Assembly (NCBI GenBank): GCA_004009845.1
Contig: RMBW01000091.1
Coordinates: 1-64,000, forward strand
Direction of reading: 5' to 3'
Source of the DNA: Davidsoniella eucalypti
Taxonomy: Eukaryota > Ascomycota > Sordariomycetes > Microascales > Ceratocystidaceae
Length of the DNA stretch: 64,000 nucleotides
Positions within the stretch are counted from its first letter, which is position 1. Each line of letters begins with the position of its first letter. Both the position numbers and the translations under genes were made by a program. The notes beneath the pieces were generated by a model. That model saw only the letters and a list, made by a program, of their open reading frames with translations. It was not told the DNA's origin and ran no database searches. Positions 1-12,466 of this stretch are shown here, one piece after another.

Positions 1-450
1 AATATATAAGAATATACTATAAAACGTGGAGCTCTTAATCAGATTAATAATCTATTAATCTATTAATCTTGATATAACATTAAAAATTTAGGATATAAGT
101 TTTACTTGATTTTTTTTGTTATATAAATATATGGAAAATTAAAAAGATAAAAAAGCAGGGTTAAATCCCTCTTATGTAACAGGACTAAAAACAAAAGAAA
201 ACAAAAATTGTTTTTTTGTTTCTGGCTTCGCTTTATTTTGTTTTTAATCAATTTAAGAATATACGAAAAATAATATTAATGACCCCTTCAGGTTTAATAT
301 TTGCAATTTAATAGGATTTAGTCGCGTATTAGAGCTTGCATGCGTGGGCTATGAAATATAGCCCCCCCCCATATGCAAAGAAGGGCAGGAATAAGATACT
401 TTAGCACTAAGCGAAGGTGTAGTAATAATTTAAGTTTAGTAAAATGAGGA

Positions 451-1098
451 ATGCACTTACCATCTATGGTAGGGGAGGGACGATTAACTAAACAAGAAAG
501 TAACATGATAAAATTTCCTTCTTATCAATTTTCGGTTATTATAGGATTACTTTTATCAGATGGTTGATTAATTATCCCTTCAGTAAATAGAAAAAATGCT
601 CGTTTGGGATTTTCACAGGCTTTATCTCGTTCTGCCTATGTTTGATTCGTATTTGACATTTTATCTTTTTATTGTAACAATTCTCCTAGTTTAAGAAAAC
701 GTAGTAGATTAGGAATTCCATTCTACTCTTTTGAGTTTTATAGTCGTGTTTTACCTTGCTTTACAGAACTACATTCTTTATTTTATCCACAAGGTGTAAA
801 AATAGTGCCAGATAATATATATGACTTATTAACTCCTGTTGCTTTAGCTCATCTAATTATGGGAGATGGTGCAGTATCACGTCATGGTCTTATTTTATGT
901 ACTAATTCTTATTCAGTCCAAGACGTTGTAAAATTAATAAATGTATTAATGATAAGGTATAACTTAGAATGTTCAATACATTTAAAAAGACAAAATAAAA
1001 CAATTGAACATAGGATTTATATTAAACATGGATCAATGCCCCTGTTAAAATCAATTGTTTTTCCATATATGCATTTTTCAATGTTATATAAATTATAA
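451..1098 (+). pseudogene. LAGLIDADG homing endonuclease (LAGLIDADG_2 type), mitochondrial code
   Basis: In mitochondrial introns these enzymes make a site-specific double-strand break that spreads the intron. Read with TGA as Trp, the frame is open for about 215 codons and ends at TAA 1096-1098. A family-typical lead, GEGRLTKQES, is followed by the first catalytic helix IIGLLLSDG at about 541-567. The second helix, LAHLIMGDG, is at about 844-870. In between is the family-typical stretch LPCFTELHSLFYPQGVK, with LLTPVALAH just before helix 2. Both helices keep their acidic residue. Internal TGA codons at 565-567 and 643-645 would stop nuclear translation, so it should be inert here. The start is uncertain: in-frame ATGs lie at 451, 466 and 505, and the frame continues upstream under the mitochondrial code. 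Confidence 0.85.
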
Positions 1099-1154
1099 TC
1101 ATAATGAAGGTTAAATCTTGCTACAGGTAAAAATTCTAGTACAAATTGGGGGCG

Positions 1155-1347
1155 CCAGCTCTTTATGTCAACCCTTCATTTACTTTAGCTTTACATCCAA
1201 AAGATGGTAAATTATTAAAAGAAATTAAAAATTTTTTGGAGGAATTGGTAATTTAAATATTGTTAAAAATATGCTTGAATTTAGAGTGCTTTCACTTAAA
1301 GATTTAGATTGTAATTATCGAACATTTTAATAATTATCCTTTATTAA
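1155..1347 (+). pseudogene. second LAGLIDADG endonuclease fragment (LAGLIDADG_1 type), frameshifted
   Basis: This is a short piece of a different homing-endonuclease subfamily, just downstream of the first. The frame from 1167 gives VNPSFTLALHPKDGKLLKEI, a hallmark of LAGLIDADG_1 proteins. A one-base loss in a T run near 1235 then breaks the frame. Past it, the expected FGGIGN and FRVLSLKDLD stretches are readable. A second shift near 1313 breaks the frame before the EHFNNYPLL-like end. It is truncated at both ends, without start or stop, so non-functional. The presence of two endonuclease types suggests the source was an intron-rich mitochondrial locus. The exact limits are approximate. Confidence 0.7.
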
Positions 1348-1348
1348 G

Positions 1349-4300
1349 ATATGATGTATGCGCGGGTTGTTTATTGTACGTGCACCTAGACACTGCCGGA
1401 AGCTGCACCTCACGTCAGTTTGACACGGTGCACAAAGTCCCTGCAGCCGCTGTGCCAAAAAGGGCAACCTGATGATAGCGACAAGGCTTTGTTTAAGCCA
1501 GGGTGAGGTCAAGGTTATTAGCCGCACACTACCAGTATTATGTTTTTTTTTCTTCTCGTTGGCACGGACTGATAACGCATCAGTGACCTTCAGTGCATAT
1601 ATTTACAATTACGGTGCCCAATAGGTTCTCGCGAGCCAATATAAGCCAAAGAACGGCCGTTCCGGTCTAATATTAGTCAAACATGTATTGCCTTAATCCT
1701 TCTCCCCAAGAAACCAAAAGACTACAATCTTCATCTTGATGGTATTGCAATCACAGCTCACGATTATCGTGCAAGCCGTCGGTGGATCCAATGCATCCCC
1801 AACAAACCGTCTTCGTCTAGCCAGTTTGTCTTATCATGGATATCCCCACCGGCTTCCATGATGGTGTCTGTCTTACCGGTTCATATTATATGATATGTGT
1901 CTACCAGAAGTTTCCGCAGTCGTCATACTGTCTGAAAGGTCCTGCCGTGGATATCCCGAGTTCACCGGCAACAATTCACAGCGTGTACTTATGTCGCTTA
2001 TCAATCCTCACTCCTTCAATATAATCATTTGTTTACATAACCAACAAGCTCTAGCTCTCGGGCCAGCGCTGCAAAGACCCCACTCTGGTCTCTTGGGATA
2101 TCCTGTCGCTAGTGCCGCTATCGTTGGTCACCGCGGTTCTTGGAAGTTGCTTCTGTGCTGTCACCGCTCACTAAAACTAAAGATATCCTTTTGAGGCATC
2201 GCCAAGCCTTCTTTGGCCTTCCAGAACAAGGCCACAATAAAACGTATCACAGCTAACATGAGTAATACTTCTTGTTATCTCGGTAGGAACTGAGAGAGAA
2301 CTCTCGATATATTCCGATCCGCTTGGAGATTATATTGGCCTGTTCCGATGCTCTGTAGGCCAAGGCTTCCTCAAACAACCAGGTCGGAAAACGTCGCCTT
2401 TTCGGCTACATTTGCAGCTAGTTCCGCGCCCTTTCCGTCAATCTAGAAACTTTTGAGAGAAAACAAAACTTAGCAAGCCATGGATTAAATCCGACTTTCT
2501 TACTCTACCTCTATTTTACACGCATTATCAAGATTCACTAGAATCAACGGGCCACGTCATGAGTAAAGTGATGTACTGGAAAGGCTACATATATCTCGGT
2601 AAGAAGTGCTTATAGCCGGCACAATCATAAACCGGATTGTCAAATTTTATAGAAATTAACGATTTCTAAATGATCTTACGAAATTGATTTAATCAATGCA
2701 AAAAAAGGTTTTAAAAAGAAAGAAGAAAAAAATAAGGGAAAACTGTCCAAGCTCAGTTAGACACTGTTGAATTGCCGGTACTGGTATTGGAATTCCCCCG
2801 CAAGTCTAAGGCACCAATATGATATGTCCTTGATCACAGTTATGCCTTATACAACGGCCAAACCAACCTTTATATGTATATGCAAGATATACTTGATTTC
2901 CAGTTCAAGGTTGGCTAAGCTCTCCGTCTATCACGTCATGATACTATGTATTTGTTTTCTATACCAAAATACTATCGTTCCTGGACATAGACTCTTTTTA
3001 ATAGTTCACTAACAACTGGCCGCTACCAAAATCCGATGGTTCGTCCAACTTTGGTTCAGATGCCAGCTAACCCATTCGGCTATTGATGTTCACTCCGGGA
3101 TGGCTAAATGAAATGGTCAACCCATACATTAAGTGGTGAGCGATATCAAGATTCACGTACGAGGCGACATATTCAGAATGATTATCTTGTATTCATATAA
3201 AACATTGCCTACAAAGATCCCACAGATTTGGTTCTTTTCCACGAATAACTCCTGGACCAAAAAAAACAACCTGATCAGCCGCTCCGCCGGTCTGACAACT
3301 CGTTCCTTCAGGCGCAAGATCCCTGTCCCGAATCATACATTCCAATAGCATATCGCTACCAGCGATATCGCTTGTATCCAATGGACAACCTTTGGCACTT
3401 CATTGACTTGCATTTCAAGCCGGAGTGGGCTACATGAAGCGAGGAAGCAATGCGCACGTTTCGCTGCTGGCGGGCCGCAATGTTGGCAGTTTTGAATTTG
3501 GCAACGAGGCCCTTGGATTTAGTTTCTGCATTGCTAGTCATATATATAATACTAGACTTGACGCTTATTCTACATAGTTGTATAGTAAGCTATCGCTACC
3601 ACGGATTTCCTATAACTCATTAGCATTCTATAGGTCAGATCACCGGCCATTAAGCCTCAAGCGATGTTCTGTTATTGGTGGATCTATTTCAAACAGAGGC
3701 GAAACAAGTATTCGTTGTATGTTGCAAAAGTTTAGATTCATATAAAAGTACGCGATACAACAATTCTATGAACCGTGCAGCAACACCTAAGTGTCCTCTC
3801 ACCGCCATTTATGCGTTGTCTATTTGAACTTCACGTCAGTTTATTGGCTTGCGAGTACCGGATTTAAGTGTCATTTGATATGTTTATCGAGTCGTGTCAT
3901 TCTACTACCTCCCATTTTCTTTACTTATCCATTAACACGTTTGCAGTTACAAGATATTCAGGCGTATTCTACATCACCTGACATAGGGTTAACAGCATCC
4001 CAGATATCATACACATACAGTGTTAGGGTTTGGTGTAACATGAAGAAAAATATCCCTCAAAAATCTACTCTTTCCGAATCGTCACAAGCGTCAAAGACGT
4101 GTCGTTCATTCTGAGAACCAACTTCTAGATACCGTAGACAAATTTGCGTATGGGGGACTTAGTATAATCTCAGCTGTGTGCCCATCTTGATATGATATGG
4201 AGGAGTCATGTCATGGCTTGAATACGACACATGATATCATATAAGAAATGAAGATGATGTTTTTGTATATTTCCTATGGTAGTCTAAAAAGTATCTATCA

Positions 4301-7300
4301 CGAGAAATTAGTTACATATTCTATCTAAATGCCATCATAAAGTAGCGATTCTTTACTTAGATCTCGTATCGTAATGTGTAGTATGAATTGTTTAGCACGA
4401 CTGATAAATGACTAAATCTTCTGCCCATTTTACTGGCAGAAACCATAACCCTCCAGTTATTATTATGCAATTTTGATACAACCTTGAGGCTCTAGTGAAA
4501 TAAGCGTCACACAGTCAAATATATTCAAGAGATTTATTGTAGTACTAGCACTCAACCAACTATTGACAATATCAACTACCATAGTTCATACTAGGATATT
4601 ATTGAAAACATTGCCTTTTGAGTCACATCTCACATCATATTATATTACTACAGTATGTTCGGTGGTACTATAGGTAGTTAGTTATACAATATGAAAGAGT
4701 GAAGGTGCGCTGCTGTGAAGGCACACTTTGCTTATTACTGAAATTCGCAGTATATTAGGCGCTACTTAGTATTGACAGGCTACTCTCAAGTAGAATAGAA
4801 ATTGTATTGGTGTAGGTTTTCCTAGAAATGAGCTCACGTCAATTGTATTTATGGTCAGAATTATTGTGTCATAATCTACACAAAAATCCGATTCATGGTG
4901 GTCTATAGTTATGTATTCGCAAATGGTATGTATGCCACTAGATTTAAAGTTAAACGCAGTCTACGGTTTTCACGTTAACCCAACTCGGAGTATTGTTTTA
5001 TGTCGTAATATCTCTAATATCACTCGAAGCATTGGTGCCTTCAAACTGTCTATGAGCATTGTCTTCATTACAAATCTACAAGATAATCAGGATTGTGATA
5101 GTTGCATAATCAAACTTATTCATTACCTGAAAATACGTTAAACTCTAGGTATATGCTATTGTCATTTATACTATTTCTATTTGTGGAATGTTGTCCAATA
5201 TCTGGTCTCAGTATATATACTTCATGATTGAGTTTGCCTACTATCAGGTTATATCATGCAAATCAAACATACTAACCTCAAACTGTGTACATAGAAAGCA
5301 CCTAAAAGTTTAAAGTTACACTAACAATTATATGTTAAGTTCTATGGAATATAAACCGAATAGGGACTAATAACACTATATCAACTTAAAGAAGATAAAT
5401 ACAGCACAAAGGTATATGGAGATTAATGCCATCAACTTATTATATTAGAGCTCTCTGTGTATCTAACTGATACGCAATATATACTACTTTATACTACTAT
5501 TATTGTCGGCGCATAGTAATCCAGAGGTATGTCGAGTTTCCCCAGGCTCCCTTCCCTAAGCACTGACCAGACAATTCTTGATACTGCACTTACAATAAGT
5601 GAAATGTCGTGATTATCAAATAGTTTGTATCGCAACTGAAGAATACAGTTACTATCAAGCAGTGGCTAGACATATTCTCAGTAAAGATATCGTAACCTAT
5701 GATAGAAAATAGCGATATAGGGACAAGTAGTATCAGACTAATATACAGAGAGGCCTATTAGGCTCAGTATATGCATTTTCTTCAGTAGTTTCTATCAGTC
5801 TGATATAACTTACCATCGAGTCCATAGAATCTTTGGAATATCCATCGGGCTAGGAAATACTATTACCCTCTAGAAGCATCCACTAAAGTCTATAATGGTT
5901 CCATTCGAGAAAGTGTGATCAATTATATCCGGGAATAGGCTGGAGACTTGTCCATGTGTAGGAATGTCCTTGGTATCAATTCTTTCTTGTCTAGTCCTTG
6001 AATGAAGATTTCATGCCCAACCTTTAGTATATCCCAATCTTAGGGTATTCAAAACTATATACACCTTAATTGTAATGATATTTTTGTGAATCCAACTTGC
6101 TGGTGAGTGCCTCCATACTTTTACAAATTCAAAGCTCCTTTGATTATTTAGCTTGTTATATATCTATTACTACCCCATGATAGTAAACCTAAATCCAGAT
6201 GTCAGTTAGAGTTCTCTTGTGCAACTCCAATAACGGCAACAATATCGAAAAGTTGCTTCTTCAGTCTTCAATAATCACCGTACCTTTCGCTGTGATGGCC
6301 TAAAAGCGGTTTATCATATTTACACCTTCAAAGTTCGATCGTCCTTATTTACAAGATGTCACTTGGTCTCTAGAGTCCGGTAGGCCGCCTTCTTGGGTAG
6401 ACCACCTGCTTGATGTCTTGGAGCTATGCTACACATGATAGCCGGCAAACAGTTCGGTTGGTCTTCATCGCACAACATGCTACTATGTATGAGAGCCTAA
6501 TAAGTGAGATTCTGTGATTCCGTGGGTATAACGAATGTCTAGCCCTCTGTGAGACCATGACTACCATATTTGTTATAGGGGTAGATGGAGGCCCAAGGGT
6601 ACTAGGTCCGAAGACACACTAATAGGTTTCTAGACGAGGGGACCTTTGTCTACCTATGCATGTTGCCGGCTTTGGAGAACTCAAATGTCTTGTTTTCTTA
6701 GGTGAAATTAGTACTCGGCCTTCGTCCACCGCATAAACTCATCACATGTTTATGATATCTGTGGTTTCTCAGTTCATGTTTATCCTATTAGAGCTGTTTT
6801 CTCTAGACAACATCGAGGTGTCGAATGTAAAAATCAATACGTGATGGTAGCAATTTCTGCTGTGTAATATTTAACTGGAAAATCGGCCAAGTGAAGCCGG
6901 ACCAACGCTGAGCCACTTTGTAGATCCTAGGTGTAACAAACTCACGTCATTAGTAACATCGGACTCGTATTATAGCATACCCTTTGTTCTAGATGGTGCT
7001 TCTACATTCCAATAGGAGGCTGTGGGTGTTTAATCATTACAGATGTCTGATGCTTAGATGGACAGGTACCTCTAATGTTGATTCCACCACATGCGTTTCA
7101 CAGCCAGAAATTCGAGGACAAGTCAGAGTAAATCCATATTTGCAAGTGTTTCTTTAGACTGGCTATAAGATGGCTCTGTAGCCTATCAGCCTTGGATGAA
7201 AATGGCCTCAAATTAGATAACGATAATGACGAAGACACCATACGGAGATAACCTCACGTACCACTAAAACTGTCTCTGCACCATTTAGTGACACACAGTC

Positions 7301-10230
7301 TTGTCTCTATACTTTCTCTCTAGCCTCACTACTATAGCAGTGATGTATATGGTGCTATCTATACTGTGTAGTCTCGGATCATCAAGTTGGATTGTACAGT
7401 CCCCCTCTAGGTTCTAGAGACATGGAGAAAATGGTCTTTGTGCAACTTACTATATCTTATGGCTATGCTTTTCTCAATTACACGTGAGCATATTGCCAAG
7501 ATTGTCCTCTCTGTTCTTGCGTAGAATCTCCTAAGATAGGTGCTCAGGGACTACCTTTGAGACGAAACTTCCCACGGCATCAGCGCATTCTAATGCTCAA
7601 CGCAAGAAGTATTATCTATCAAGATGATGACAGTACTTTCCAGCCCGTTACATAGCAATATGCTTGATCCTTGTCTGTTTTCTGGAGACACGAAAGGTAT
7701 TCCAGCCCTGTATTGTTTATGCCCACGGAGCTTTTCTCTTCGTGTTGCATTCATAGAAACATTTCCACTACATTCGTGTGTTATTTTGTCTACAGTATAC
7801 TTCATATTTATCAGTATCTAGCTAGTACATAGTTCATCACTTGCACTACGGACTTGCCCGTCCACAATTTGAAAGTGGGGTTTTCTTTGTAATACGTCAT
7901 CCGGTTATGAATTAGTTCCCAAGGCCAAAAGAGAAGGTCATGAGCCATAGCTTTAAATTCATAGCCCTCTGCTACATAGTTAGAGGTGATTCTAGGGTGC
8001 CGGAATGGTCGTAAGACATTCTATAGCTACGTTTGATAGTTGGATGCCATCTGTCTTCCTCACTTCTACGTGGTTTATCCTGAAAGTCTTGAAGCCACCG
8101 ATGACGACGTTTTTGTTTAATCAATAAGAAACGAAGCCAGAGTGTATTGTAACTATACCTCTACACTATCAAATTAGCCCATCTGATAGTAAAGAAGTCC
8201 CTAGTGTAACTTGCAATGCTTACATGGAGATTTTCTATCCCCTCAGTTCACGATGGAAAACAATGACTCCCTCACCCAATCAGTGGCCAAGAATCTCGAG
8301 CAATCAAATATAGGCTAGGAAATGTGTATGTGTACAGTAAGTGTGATACTATAGCAGTTAAATTCAATACCATGACTGAAACGGGCAATACTTACTATTT
8401 TAAAGGGCTATCTCGCATGGAGCTTCCACGTCAAGAGGCCTTCCATTTTCTTCAGTAAGAACAACTAGACAAAGATACTTTAATGGTGCCGCGACGTGGT
8501 TAAAGGAGTGTGTCAATACCAGCTGTGATCATGCTGTTGTCCTGGATACCTAAAAGTAGCATGACAAGACTAAACATAAGTGAGACGATTTTTTTCCATT
8601 AGTTCCAGCAGTCAAATGTTACATAGTCTGGCTATATAAGGTGGGTTGTCTGGAACAAATTTAGAAATCAAACCATGGAAGCACACCAACTCCGCCGTAG
8701 TATCGTGAGTAAGTCTGAAAAGAAGGCCTCTTGATATAGTCATGGCTGTGGAGGCTTGCGCTACATTCTATCAATGAGGCCCTTCTAACTTCTTCATATA
8801 GCTCCATATATCTAGTCGCTGGTTTCCTCAAATCTACATGTTTTGAGCTCTCTCAACCGTATTCCTACTTCAAACCCCCCTTGCGTCGATGATGCCTGTA
8901 TGCCTCTGTATTATTGTGTATCTGTACTGCAACATATAACTACTACTGCCACCACTACTAACTCACTATCTGACTCGCATCTGCTACTGTACACTACATA
9001 TACACATGTCCATCTCTACTAGAGTCTCATACTGTTGTCTTACACACCACCCCCATTCCGGCCCAAGAAGCAAAGTCAAAACCACTAACGCATCGTTATC
9101 CAAGCGCAAGACATGCGAAGAATACTTGCAGAACGATACGAAATCATGACCATGAAGTTCGAAGGGAGGCAAATAAAGAACGAACCAGAGAAGACATGAC
9201 ACAATCCAACCCGATTGACAAGACGCGGGTCGAAGCCAAGGAGAAAGAAAAGACAGGTGTAAGGACGCAAATAGATGGCTGCATACAGATATGTATACAG
9301 ACATATATGTAATGCACATTACAGCGTTGCACATTACTGGGTATGCGTGCAGTGTGCATACTGTACATACCTACAATCAACACATGAGATTCTTCGGTCA
9401 CGCCGAGGCTGAAGCAATGCAAGGAAAACCGGGCGCCGAGCGTGATGTTTGGTGCTTACAGCAGCGTTTCTGCACGCTCCGCCTCAATTAGCGCATGAAA
9501 TTCAGCAGTTCCGGGGCTTCAGTTGCAGCGATCGTTGTAGCCACAACAAACTTGCGGTCGAGCCCTATCAGATTCAAGCCTAAACCAAAGCCCAAATCTA
9601 AGCCTAAGCCGGGTGAAGTGTGTAACTCTGCGAGACTCCGAGTCGTACCAGTCAAAGACTCCCATAATTTACAATGTATATATAAGTATGTATGTATGTA
9701 GGTGCATATATACGTACTCAGCATGCTGCAGTGATGTGGCGCACCGGTGAGTAGGGGAGTGTGTCAAGCAATCATAGGTTCAAAAGATAAAGATATGTAT
9801 GTACATATGTAGTATCAGGTAGTAGACTACATGTAAAGATTTCCTAGTGGTATTCGATACCTGCTGAATGGTATCAGCCATGCCATCCATGCTACAGAGA
9901 TTAGCCATGGTTACTGCTGGTAAGAGAAAAGAGGTGCTAATCAGCTAACTAACCGTTTAGCCAGCTATCTATGTACCTAGACTTTAGCTACACTGCTTGG
10001 TGTAAGCGAAGGCGGCGCATTTAGCAAGGGACAGCTGTCTACTAATGGCAACTAGTAGATCTTCACCTATCAGGCCTGACGACAAAATAAAAGTACCTCA
10101 AGAATAATGAAATTATGGTACAAGCGAGTAGCTCCTCATCCCATATTATGAGAGTATCAAGCACCAAGCGTGCTCCAGTTCCATCGTGTTTAGGAGTTTC
10201 TACTATAAATGGCCTGTCTTCTCTCGCTCC
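1349..10230. other. gene-poor AT-rich intergenic region
   Basis: I see no supportable gene here on either strand. Open frames are short and overlap on both strands, as expected by chance. CpG is scarce in the parts I sampled and TpA is common, especially from 4100 to 8900. In a hand count of 5401-5640 the classic RIP substrate ratio was not depressed, so I do not call it RIP-mutated. Short GTATGTAT-type microsatellites occur near 9686-9700. Confidence 0.6.
9686..9700. repeat. (GTAT)n microsatellite
   Basis: Just under four tandem copies of a GTAT-type tetranucleotide, in an area rich in related TACATA/TATGTA words. Confidence 0.8.
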
Positions 10231-10526
10231 ATGGCAGAATCAACGGCAGATCATAAGCCAGCCGAGCGTGTCTACTATTTGATCGGCGCTGGTGAAGAGA
10301 GTAAGTCACCGGCCGGAAGACGACATGAAGGGATGACTTTTAATAGCATATACATAGTTCACACATAACCATAGGCGCATATGTGAAACTCACGGTAAGA
10401 TTCCCAATCAGGCAGTTCTTTGTAATTAGACACAAGGCCTTTCTAAGCGCAACGAAGTCCGAATTAGGCACTGAGCTATCATGTGAACGTTGTCCGGCTT
10501 ATATGCTACCATCATCACTAGTATGA
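10231..10526 (+). CDS. candidate small two-exon gene, 73 aa, unknown
   Basis: This is a hypothetical model. An ATG at 10231 starts an exon ending at 10300 before a GTAAGT donor. Splicing to the ATAG acceptor at 10371-10374 keeps the frame to TGA 10524-10526. A TATA-like CTATAAAT lies about 28 bases upstream of the ATG. The product has no motif I recognise; two cysteines sit in a CERC motif. Both exons are short enough to arise by chance and the branch site is weak, so RNA evidence would be needed. It lies alone in a gene-poor stretch. Confidence 0.18.
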
Positions 10527-12444
10527 ATATTATGCCATTAGGGTACTTCCAGTCCTAGAAATTGGGTTTTAGAGGGAAAGAGATGACCTGAGTAAGTTGA
10601 GTCGGAACAGCGCTGATGAGTAAGAAGCTGAAGGACAGGCTTTTGGGCCACTAACAAGACCTGACGATCTTGCTGTCTAGCATCTTTCAAATGGTAGGCT
10701 CGCGTCGACAAGAATGGATATTGAAAGAAGGTTGGGTAAATCAACGGGAACACAAAGGGTTTAAGACCAGGGTTCAAAAATTCCTAATCGGGTTAAGCGT
10801 GCTGTAGGGTTGTCCAGGGTTACAATGATCTAACCACCATCGTAAAGCAATAGCAGAAGCCAGCCTGCTATAGCCACAACACCTGATGCGCCATGATGCT
10901 CATTGCTGTGGCTATATGCACCCCCTTTGATTTTGATGATTCCAAAACCAGGCATAAAGTAAGAAACAAATAGCCAATAACAACAGCCAAAACCATGTAC
11001 CATTACAGTGGAAAAAGGGACTAATTGTCTGCCATGTATCAAGCCAAACCGCCTATAGCAGTCTTTGCTCCAGCTAACCATAATCATCATGTTTGGGCGG
11101 GAGTGCGAGACGAACCGAGGCAAAGGCCAACAAGAAGCCACCCAGGAATTCTGGATCTTTAGGCCGCTCAGCGTGTCGTACCGTCGTTTCTGTTATCGAT
11201 ATTGCCAGAGTCCGTACGCAACATTACCCTCCCCTCTCTATATACGCCCGCACGAAGACCGTCAATTCGTGTGAAACTGCGTCTTGAGCTTGAAGAGCTT
11301 ACTGGGCACGACAAACCCGCTAAGCTTTGCAGTATACCGACGTAACGTTGTGGATCAGCCGCTTTGCTACCAAGATGCCGAGAACTCACAGATGTAGTAG
11401 CCGGAACGCTACGAGAAGACCTCAGCTAAGCTTGTCAGTAGGATTCAAATCAATCGTTGATTCTCCGGGGGATTCAGAGATCGGCTCTGGAATCGCTAAC
11501 TCTCTGACGCCTCCCAGAATCCGTCTAGTCAATGGTATTTTCATTTGTAGCTATACAACCCACCCCTTTAAAAGCGTGACAGTGCAATAGCCAAAGGAAA
11601 GTTGTGTTGTGTGTCTGAGCAAACCCTCACTTTTTGTAGGATCAAGAGACAATTCAAGGTGCTAAGCGTTAACTATCATTCTAGATGTAGGAATATATAC
11701 GGAACACAAATGGTACGGTGCTATCGTTTTAGCTGCTTCTTTTGGCACTGCTTATAATTCCCGGTAACTAATGTAGTTCGTCTGTGAAATTTCTTAGCCC
11801 TAGTAGCATTACACTGTGATGGGAAGCAAGGTTCAAAAGGCAAGCATATATAGTATGCTACTTACAAACCTCAGTATGAAGAAAAATCCCCCCTCCAAGA
11901 AACATTAAATCCGTCTTAACTAACCCATTCCCATGATTATAGGCATGCGACAAAAGGAAAAGCAAAGAAGCAGTACCAAAGAAATAGTCTCTAGGTAAGA
12001 GCTGATGGGGTAAAGAACCCTATCTGGGCTGACAGGCATTATTTGAGATTGTGGCCTGTCGATTCCAGGGTGCTTCTGGGCACATCATCTGCAATAGACC
12101 TTTTTGCACACTTTATTTCTTTGTTCCCTCTTTGTAATATCATCACCCCGGAACGTCTTCTTTTTACCAAGGCTGATGGTACTTCTGTTACCAAAACGAC
12201 ACTGTTATGACAAAACATTAGACTACCAAGAGACGATGTTGATAAATAAAGGAACAAAAAGAATCAGGTGTTATATCCATATCCAGTAATACTTTGGTTT
12301 ATGTACATAAATTGTAATTATATAACTATCTGAAGATGGTAAATCAGTATGCCATACACAAGTGACTTTAAACCCGTGCCTAGACATAGCGTTTGAGACT
12401 AGCGTACCTAAGTGAGTGCTCTTACCAGATTGTAAGTACATGCC

Positions 12445-12466
12445 TACATACATACATACATACATA
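12445..12466. repeat. (TACA)n microsatellite
   Basis: About 5.5 perfect tandem copies of TACA. Confidence 0.9.

Larger units (their letters stand above)
1..1348 (+). other. mitochondrial-derived segment (NUMT), left end outside window
   Basis: This is AT-rich DNA unlike the rest of the window. It contains two LAGLIDADG homing-endonuclease remnants of the kind carried by group I introns in fungal mitochondrial genomes. The first needs TGA read as Trp, which is the mitochondrial code. The second has two frame breaks, so the copy is decaying. Composition changes sharply near 1348, where ordinary nuclear-like sequence starts. Bases 1-450 hold no gene I can name; they may be intron or intergenic mitochondrial sequence. 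A chimeric assembly join is the main alternative to a true nuclear insertion. Confidence 0.75.

Noticed and set aside
4100..8900. RIP-mutated transposon region
   Set aside because: TpA is common and CpG scarce, but in a hand count of 5401-5640 TpA/ApT was about 1 and (CpA+TpG)/(ApC+GpT) about 1.07, which does not show loss of RIP substrates. No transposon protein is readable.
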